A stretch of DNA of 13,172 nucleotides from Verrucomicrobiota bacterium (GTDB taxonomy: Bacteria > Verrucomicrobiota > Verrucomicrobiia > Verrucomicrobiales > DEV007), in assembly GCA_020629815.1 (NCBI GenBank), contig JAHDCN010000031.1, positions 3,954 through 17,125 on the forward strand. Direction: 5' to 3'. Positions 7,860 through 13,172 of this stretch are shown piece after piece (positions within the stretch are counted from its first letter, which is position 1; every line of letters starts with the position of its first letter). The notes below the pieces were generated by a model that searched no databases, was not told the origin of the DNA, and saw only the letters and a list, made by a program, of their open reading frames with translations. The position numbers and the translations under genes are program-made.

Positions 7860-7947
7860 TGTATTTCAGGCGCCCATCTCGCTGTTCTGATTACTGAAAA
7901 ATGAACGGAACCTTCGGTGAAGGACCCTCCCTATTTGAATTAAAAGC

Positions 7948-10900
7948 ATGACTCCGAAAACGACCTCCCACATTCGTCGCAACTGGTATTTTCAACGCTC
8001 CCGGATGCGGGCGCAGAAAGAATGGTTCGATACACTTTTACGAAAACGCGGCAATCGACGCGCTGAAGAACGGGCTCTTCATCTCGATGTGCTGGAACCG
8101 CGGGTTCTGTTTTCTGCGGCGCCTGTCGACGCTCCGCCGGCAATGGTCGCTCCTGACGGAGGTGGAAGCGCCGATGCTCAGGTAACAATCGATACCTTTC
8201 AGCCGCAGACTGATCCGAGTAACTTGAATACTGGTCCCGGCACTCAGGAGGAGATGATCGGTGAGACTTTTAATTTTGAGGTCGGTTTCCAAAATGTCGG
8301 AGGGGCGACGGGCTATGGTCCTTATGTTGATGTAGTTACGCCTGGCGGTGTTGAACTTACTTCCGATCCTACAACAGGTCAGGTTGCCAACATGAGCGGC
8401 ATTAATATTTCCCACCTGGTTGTCTGCGTCGGACATGTAGTGGAATACAATCAAACTTCGTCTGATGATTTTGAGGCAGCAGTTTTGGCAGCTGGAGGGA
8501 GTTTTGTCGTAGAAGCCGGCACGGGAGCAATGGTTCTTGATACTACATTTGCCGATGCAAATCCCGACCTTGCCCTGTGGGGGGAGATCGATCGAGGCTT
8601 CCAAATTGCCGGTGGTCCCATCAATGTTTGGATGGCTTGCCATACGGATCCTGCGACAGGAGTTACCAATCCTGACGCAGATGTTACCTCTACAACATTT
8701 GATTTTACCGCTGAGCCACCACTTTCAGATTACATCGTTAATCCGGATGCACCGGGTTCTATATACCCGGGGTCGCACGTGGTTCACCCCATGTTGGACC
8801 ACTTTGCTGGCCCTCCCCAACCGCGAGTCGATGCCAACGCTTTGAATGATGGAGACTCGTTCTACACAGTGGAATTGCCCTACGGGTCCTACGTTCCCGG
8901 CATCAGTCCGAAAGAGATTACTTTCGCTGCGACGCTCGATCCGGGGGCTGGAAATCAGGATACTGATGGAGATCATTTCGTTTCCGTCAACGAAGATGTC
9001 GAAATCAAGGCCTCGGGTGGCTTTCGATACGGTGCTACTCCCGGTGGTGCCGACGACCCGGCTTTGATTGATACCGGCGCCGAATGTGTTTCCGACACGA
9101 TCACGGCGACTATTGTTGAGCTCAAAAAGGATGTGCAAGGCGATGACCACGAAAGGGTTTCGGGGCCTACGAATCCTTTTGTCTACAGTCTGGATGTCGA
9201 TATCGCCAAGGGGCAGACTCTGGAGAATTTGGTTATCACTGATAACATTCCGGACAACATGATCTACGTGCCAAACTCGGTCGTTATTACGTTTCCCAAC
9301 GGAGCGACTGTCCTGGCGCCGGTGCATGTTACTCAGCCACATGACACAGAGGATAATTATTACGCAGGCAATACCTTCGTTGCCAATGAGGATCCAAACC
9401 CTCCAGGGGGGCAGTTGATCATCGAGTTTGAAGAAATTTTGGCCTCGCTGGAAGAGGATGATTTAGGCTTGTTCACCGATGGTGGAATTTTTCAGGGTAG
9501 TGGAAGCGAGGGCAACGGCCTCTGGGATATACACATTACCTACGAAGCGTATGCCGCAGAATTCGATGCGGATGGAAATCCGGTGATGAGTGCAGACCCG
9601 AATACCAATTTGGATGGTTCTGCTCTTGGGCCGGGTGACGGACCTATTTTGAATGATCCCGGTGCATTTGCGATCAATGATGCAGAGGTAGTCGCTGATT
9701 TTGAGGTCGATGTAGACAATGATGGTGATGGGGTCGACAACGGGTCTGGAAACGACGGTACTGACGGCGATCCGCTGGGCGGGCCGGTTCAAGCAACCGA
9801 CGACGACAATACTCACGATGGTCCTGTTGGCGGTGTTGGGAGTGTTGATTCGAATGAGCCGGTCGATGCAGATGTGGTTTCCGTGGAAATTGATCCAATG
9901 ACGATTGATAAGGATATCGTCGGCACGTACAAAGCAGACGGTACTGATCGTCCCGGTGGTGCGGGGGCAGTGGTTCCGGGCGATCTGATCGAATACTCTC
10001 TGGAAATTGACGTTTCCGACTTCTTCGGTTTTTCCGACCTGAAAATCGAAGACTATATCGAAGATGGTCTTCAGTTAGTGGACCAGAATTACTTCAACAC
10101 TCAATTTGGCGGTGTGAGTCCCGGTGCTCTGGATATCACGCCGATGTTGGCCATGTGCTACAGTGCGGGTGGATCCCATAATGTCGGCTTTGATGCGGAT
10201 GGAAATTGGAATGGAACCGGCATTCCCGGATTCTGGCCAAACCTGTTGTTTGATAACGTGTTTCCCAATGATCCCGATGCTTCTCATCTTGGCGATGGGA
10301 ATGATGTTACTGCGAGTGTAGGGATTTTCTCCGGGGGGGACGTCTACGAATTCGATTTTGCCAGTCTGGTCGGTAATCCAGCCCTACCGGGTTTTAATGG
10401 TAATCTCTTTGGTCCGTTGTTTGATCCGGATAATCTGACAAATGGAGACGTTGATAACGCTTTCGCTACTTCAGGAGGAACTCCCGAAGGGTATTATTGG
10501 TTTTACGATCAGCAGACGTTGGACGCAAATGGTGTCCCTACAGCATTGAGTGCGCTAAACGAGGATGTCGGGAAGAGTACGAAAATCGAGATCAGGTTCT
10601 TTGCTCAGGTAATGGACAATTATGAGTTCACGGAAGTGAATCCGACAGGCTCTGATACCGGTGTCGATATTACTGACAATTTGTGGAATTTCTCTTTTGT
10701 GGAAGGAACCCTGATTGAGAATGCCTTTGATTCCGATGGAGATGGTATTGCTGATACTCCGGATCAGGATGGCGATGGAATTGGAGATGATGTGGATCCT
10801 GACTACGATCCGAGTCAGGAGGAGCGCTATCGTGATGAGGGGGCTGCCTGGGTAAGAATTCAACTTCCGACGATGGAGAAGCACTTGGTCGCGATTAATG

Positions 10901-13172
10901 GTGATTCGATCATGGATGGTGCGGGAGCCTACTCTGATACCGAAACTAATTTGAACGGTGCGGCCGGCGCTGACGGAAATATTGATGACCCTCAGTTGTC
11001 TGTTGGCGACAGTATCACTTATCGCCTCACTGCGACCATGCCTTTTGGTAGTGGTGAGAATATCCGGATCACTGATTTTATGCCGTTGCCGGCTTTCAAT
11101 CTCACTGATTACACTGACGTGGTTTCGGACAACGGACTCGATCAGCCCACGCAATGGACCTCTGATGCTGATTTGCCGATAGCGCCGTTGGGCGGGACGA
11201 TACAATGGAATTACGGTCCTTTACATAGTATCCCATCAACCGTTGTGCAGGATTCTCTGGGAACGCCTCCTGCTGGTTGGGTGCAAAGTGGAACGAACAA
11301 TACTGGCGATCCGATAGGTGCACCCGGTGCGCCGACGCCAGTAGTTTCCTACAATATTGGCAATAATGCGATTGAGTGGAATTTCGGAACGTGGACAAAT
11401 CTTAATGATAACGATCCCAACAATGACCAGGCGGTGATTGATATTCTTTTTACAGTCAGTGCCAATGCAGATCCTTTTGTGGATGACTTGAACCTGACCA
11501 ACGAAGGTCTGTTAACTGTCAGCGATACCGATATCCAGCCGACAACGCAGATCGGCATTGTACAAGTGAACCTGGCCGCCCCGGAGATCCAAATAGTCAA
11601 AGGCGTTTTGGGTGTTTCTTCTCAAAGTAATGCAGAGGGCAACGGTCAATGGGACGGCGTTTTTGGAGATTTTGACGAATTCGGAGATGGTGGTGGTGGT
11701 GGACATTTTGGGCCAACTAACCAAAGCCCAGGCGATGCCTGGTTTGGCTGGGGACATCCCAATCATGACACGTCTGACCCGACGACTACGCTTGCTACGA
11801 ATCCCTTTGGAGGTGCTAACCTCGGTAATGGTGCCTGGGATAATGACAACAAAATTACCTCTCTGGTGCTGCATGATCGGCACCAATCAGATGCGATTGC
11901 CGATGATGGCAACGGAATTACCTGGGAAGGGGAGCAAAGTAGTTGGCACCGCGCCTTTAATACTGATATCCGGGACGTTGATGCTGGCGACGTAGTCACC
12001 TTTGGTATCGTAGTCGAAAATGTCGGAGCAGGAACGGCTCACGATATCGTGATCGGGGATCAGATTATTGATGGGGAGGTCGATAACTCCACGCTGAACT
12101 GGGGTGTCACTTCACTAAATAATTCTGACTTCCAACTGGTTGGGGGGGAAGCGACTTCCGCCAATGCAGCGCAAATGATTGATGCGCTGAATTTCCGGGT
12201 CTTTCTCGGAGATGGGACCGAGCTTGTTTTCGGTGATGATTATGGAATTACATTTACACCGGGTGGTCCGCAGCTTTTCAGTCTTGAATTGTTCGATACC
12301 GCGAGTAGCCATGCTGCTGCGGACGGCACTGTGAACAACAATACCAATTCCGGAGGCGGTTTAGCAGCGGGTCGACTCGGAGGAGACAGCACGAATTTTG
12401 CTGATAACCCTACGGGACAAAATGTCTTGTTTATCAAGTATGACTTGGAAATAAGGGAGACTTGGGAAATTCAGGATCGTCAGACCAATGAAGCAATTCT
12501 CGAAGGGTATTCCGGCTATCACGGTGGAGGGGTTGTCGAAGGAGGTTTAGACGATTATCTGGATCTTAATGAAGACGGTGTGGTTAGCAAAAGAACCTAC
12601 AACGATATCAACGGGGACGGGCGGTTTATCATTGGCGATGGTGAGCAATCAACCGGCCACGAGGCCCGCTACGAGGATGCCGAGGTGCGTGGCAGGGATC
12701 CCAGAATTAACAAAGGGTTCATTGCAACGGATCGTCCCGAAACAGGTATCAATAGCGATGCCGGTGACCAGCACAATGAAGAAGATACGTGGGAAGGATT
12801 AGGAGGCGGTCCCAATAGAAACCGGATCAACGGTGGTTACGATGCGACTATCGGTGAGGAAGTGATGTATGGGCTTCTGGTCCATGTGCCTGAGGGAACG
12901 GCGGAAGGTTTCCAGGTTCACGATTTTCTTCCTCCGGGACTGGAATTTGTAGATGCCAGGATCATTACCGGTGCAGCGGATATCGGCACTTCTTCCTATC
13001 TGCACGCAGGGACTCCCCCAAGCGGATATTCTCCTTATGACGCCGAAGGTTTGTATGACATGGCAGTGAATGTGAATGACACTAGCACTCATCGTCAGTG
13101 GCGGGAGACTCCTTTTATGATGGGCCCGGTGGCAGGTGGTGTTGCGGCTTTTGATCCGACTTATCAGTATGG
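7948..13172 (+). CDS. Giant LEPR-motif DUF11-type repeat surface protein, N-terminal part (3' end outside window)
   Basis: ATG at 7948 is the first start after an in-frame TGA at 7936-7938, and the frame stays open for 1741 codons to the window edge. Residues 1-48 are strongly basic with no hydrophobic core; LEPRVLFSAAP follows at 49-59, the LEPR-XLL type signature of giant proteins. Then come a beta-rich region from about 100 (GETFNFEVGFQNVG), a DUF11/isopeptide-like domain with KK at 393-394, a second with Lys 655 (TIDKDIVG), a third with Lys 978 (TMEKHLV), an A module with Lys 1218 (IQIVKGVLGV) and a C module with Lys 1589 (RINKGFIATD). Asp-rich calcium-type loops lie near residues 588-611, 928-955 and 1539-1566. 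Four Cys are visible, at about 166, 233, 385 and 737. No good Shine-Dalgarno sits before the start. The A and C modules match those of the upstream gene, so the two are paralogues in this part. Likely an exported stalk or matrix protein; ligand and anchoring are not visible. Confidence 0.93.
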   Translation, partial: MTPKTTSHIRRNWYFQRSRMRAQKEWFDTLLRKRGNRRAEERALHLDVLEPRVLFSAAPVDAPPAMVAPDGGGSADAQVTIDTFQPQTDPSNLNTGPGTQEEMIGETFNFEVGFQNVGGATGYGPYVDVVTPGGVELTSDPTTGQVANMSGINISHLVVCVGHVVEYNQTSSDDFEAAVLAAGGSFVVEAGTGAMVLDTTFADANPDLALWGEIDRGFQIAGGPINVWMACHTDPATGVTNPDADVTSTTFDFTAEPPLSDYIVNPDAPGSIYPGSHVVHPMLDHFAGPPQPRVDANALNDGDSFYTVELPYGSYVPGISPKEITFAATLDPGAGNQDTDGDHFVSVNEDVEIKASGGFRYGATPGGADDPALIDTGAECVSDTITATIVELKKDVQGDDHERVSGPTNPFVYSLDVDIAKGQTLENLVITDNIPDNMIYVPNSVVITFPNGATVLAPVHVTQPHDTEDNYYAGNTFVANEDPNPPGGQLIIEFEEILASLEEDDLGLFTDGGIFQGSGSEGNGLWDIHITYEAYAAEFDADGNPVMSADPNTNLDGSALGPGDGPILNDPGAFAINDAEVVADFEVDVDNDGDGVDNGSGNDGTDGDPLGGPVQATDDDNTHDGPVGGVGSVDSNEPVDADVVSVEIDPMTIDKDIVGTYKADGTDRPGGAGAVVPGDLIEYSLEIDVSDFFGFSDLKIEDYIEDGLQLVDQNYFNTQFGGVSPGALDITPMLAMCYSAGGSHNVGFDADGNWNGTGIPGFWPNLLFDNVFPNDPDASHLGDGNDVTASVGIFSGGDVYEFDFASLVGNPALPGFNGNLFGPLFDPDNLTNGDVDNAFATSGGTPEGYYWFYDQQTLDANGVPTALSALNEDVGKSTKIEIRFFAQVMDNYEFTEVNPTGSDTGVDITDNLWNFSFVEGTLIENAFDSDGDGIADTPDQDGDGIGDDVDPDYDPSQEERYRDEGAAWVRIQLPTMEKHLVAINGDSIMDGAGAYSDTETNLNGAAGADGNIDDPQLSVGDSITYRLTATMPFGSGENIRITDFMPLPAFNLTDYTDVVSDNGLDQPTQWTSDADLPIAPLGGTIQWNYGPLHSIPSTVVQDSLGTPPAGWVQSGTNNTGDPIGAPGAPTPVVSYNIGNNAIEWNFGTWTNLNDNDPNNDQAVIDILFTVSANADPFVDDLNLTNEGLLTVSDTDIQPTTQIGIVQVNLAAPEIQIVKGVLGVSSQSNAEGNGQWDGVFGDFDEFGDGGGGGHFGPTNQSPGDAWFGWGHPNHDTSDPTTTLATNPFGGANLGNGAWDNDNKITSLVLHDRHQSDAIADDGNGITWEGEQSSWHRAFNTDIRDVDAGDVVTFGIVVENVGAGTAHDIVIGDQIIDGEVDNSTLNWGVTSLNNSDFQLVGGEATSANAAQMIDALNFRVFLGDGTELVFGDDYGITFTPGGPQLFSLELFDTASSHAAADGTVNNNTNSGGGLAAGRLGGDSTNFADNPTGQNVLFIKYDLEIRETWEIQDRQTNEAILEGYSGYHGGGVVEGGLDDYLDLNEDGVVSKRTYNDINGDGRFIIGDGEQSTGHEARYEDAEVRGRDPRINKGFIATDRPETGINSDAGDQHNEEDTWEGLGGGPNRNRINGGYDATIGEEVMYGLLVHVPEGTAEGFQVHDFLPPGLEFVDARIITGAADIGTSSYLHAGTPPSGYSPYDAEGLYDMAVNVNDTSTHRQWRETPFMMGPVAGGVAAFDPTYQY
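8092..8124 (+). other. LEPR-XLL type N-terminal motif (LEPRVLFSAAP)
   Basis: Residues 49-59 of the second protein. The motif follows an Arg/Lys-rich stretch and precedes a Pro/Ala/Asp linker, the usual position in the LEPR-XLL proteins as I know them. It is thought to mark giant exported proteins; its exact role, whether targeting or processing, is to my knowledge not settled. The protein has no classical Sec signal peptide in front of it. Confidence 0.8.
9709..9780 (+). other. Asp/Gly-rich calcium-type loop (second gene)
   Basis: DVDNDGDGVDNGSGNDGTDGD spans residues 588-608 and links two DUF11-like domains. The spacing of Asp and Gly is like thrombospondin type 3 repeats and other calcium loops at domain junctions. 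Calcium binding is inferred from composition only. Confidence 0.5.
10729..10812 (+). other. Thrombospondin type 3-like calcium repeats (second gene)
   Basis: Residues 928-955 contain DSDGDGIAD and DQDGDGIGDD in series, ending DPDYDP. DxDGDGxxD is the hallmark of thrombospondin type 3-like calcium-binding repeats, common in bacterial exported proteins. It lies just before the domain that starts TMEKHLV, so it is probably a rigid calcium-dependent linker. Confidence 0.7.
11581..13172 (+). repeat. Composite super-repeat, third copy (A and start of C; cut by window end)
   Basis: In the second gene the A module begins at IQIVKGVLGV (Lys at 11599) with DVDAGDVVTFGIVVENVG (from 11974) and an LAAGRLGGDSTNFADN region, closing near RQTNEAI (12478). 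A C module follows at RINKGFIATD (Lys at 12712) with TIGEEVMYGLLVHVPEGT, LPPGLEFVDA and GPVAGG. These match A1/A2 and C1/C2 of the first gene in order and motif, so a D module is expected just beyond the window end. Confidence 0.8.
12562..12645 (+). other. Paired EF-hand/dockerin-like calcium loops (second gene)
   Basis: DLNEDGVVS (12562-12588) and DINGDGRFIIGD (12604-12639) have the DxNxDG spacing of dockerin and EF-hand loops and sit at the A-C module junction. The loop register is good but the intervening helix is short (a KRTYN stretch), so this is a calcium-stabilised linker rather than a full cohesin-binding dockerin. Confidence 0.5.

Larger units (their letters stand above)
7624..7947. 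other. Intergenic region between the two giant genes
   Basis: This 324-base gap is AT-richer than the genes. It holds an intrinsic terminator right after the first gene, a second hairpin with a T-run, a direct repeat, a C7T6 tract and a weak candidate promoter. A small hairpin (arms 7911-7915 and 7919-7923) lies about 25 bases before the second gene. No AGGAGG-like site sits at the usual distance from the ATG at 7948; the nearest purine run (AAGGA near 7920) is too far, so translation probably starts without a strong Shine-Dalgarno. I see no RNA gene or convincing small coding region here. Confidence 0.7.

Noticed and set aside
7698..7904. 68-codon Cys-rich reading frame in the intergenic region
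   Set aside because: It starts with TTG, has no ribosome binding site, runs through the second hairpin and the C7T6 tract, and its protein is Phe/Ser/Pro-rich in a way expected from T- and C-rich DNA.
10555..11205. 216-codon reading frame on the minus strand inside the second gene
   Set aside because: It is antisense to clear thrombospondin-like and DUF11-like coding sequence, Ile/Arg-rich, and without any family motif.
12562..12645. A true dockerin module implying a cellulosome
   Set aside because: The loops have DxNxDG spacing but lack the full two-helix dockerin repeat, and no cohesin or glycoside hydrolase domain is visible.
1..13172. CRISPR array, mobile element, tRNA or rRNA
   Set aside because: No regularly spaced identical repeats, transposase or integrase motifs, terminal inverted repeats or RNA gene signatures were seen; the repeats present are diverged protein-level modules.

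Overview
The window holds parts of two giant, tandem, same-strand genes for secreted or surface repeat proteins and the short gap between them. There are no housekeeping genes, RNA genes, transposases or CRISPR arrays. Both genes run off the window. The first is open from base 1 to a TAG stop at 7621-7623 (2540 codons visible, start missing). The second starts at an ATG at 7948 and is still open at base 13172 (1741 complete codons visible, stop missing).

The best clue to the organism is the start of the second protein: a long basic, non-hydrophobic leader followed by LEPRVLFSAAP at residues 49-59. This matches the LEPR-XLL type N-terminal motif that I recall from giant repetitive proteins of Verrucomicrobiota, Planctomycetota and some Gammaproteobacteria. 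Moderate GC, the lack of a clear Shine-Dalgarno at this start and many DUF11-like modules fit a marine member of the PVC group. That placement is an inference, not a proof.

Layout: 1-420, cadherin-like / bacterial Ig-like domains at the edge of gene 1. 613-4092, a composite super-repeat of three module types (called A, C and D here), whose first A module carries a large extra insert. 4093-6216, a second, shorter A-C-D copy. 6217-7065, two back-to-back DUF11-like domains. 7066-7623, an acidic linker, an Ig-like module and a C-terminal tail with no recognised sorting signal. 7624-7947, an intergenic region with a strong intrinsic terminator, a second terminator-like hairpin, short direct repeats, a C7T6 tract and a candidate promoter. 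7948-13172, gene 2: LEPR leader, unique N-terminal domains, three divergent isopeptide/DUF11-like domains, calcium-binding Asp-rich loops, then a third A module and the beginning of a third C module.

The two genes are paralogues in their repeat region and probably arose by duplication. Both proteins look like long fibrous stalks of beta-sandwich domains, possibly stiffened by Lys-Asn isopeptide bonds and calcium, for export to the cell surface or matrix. Their ligand, anchoring and export route cannot be read from this window.
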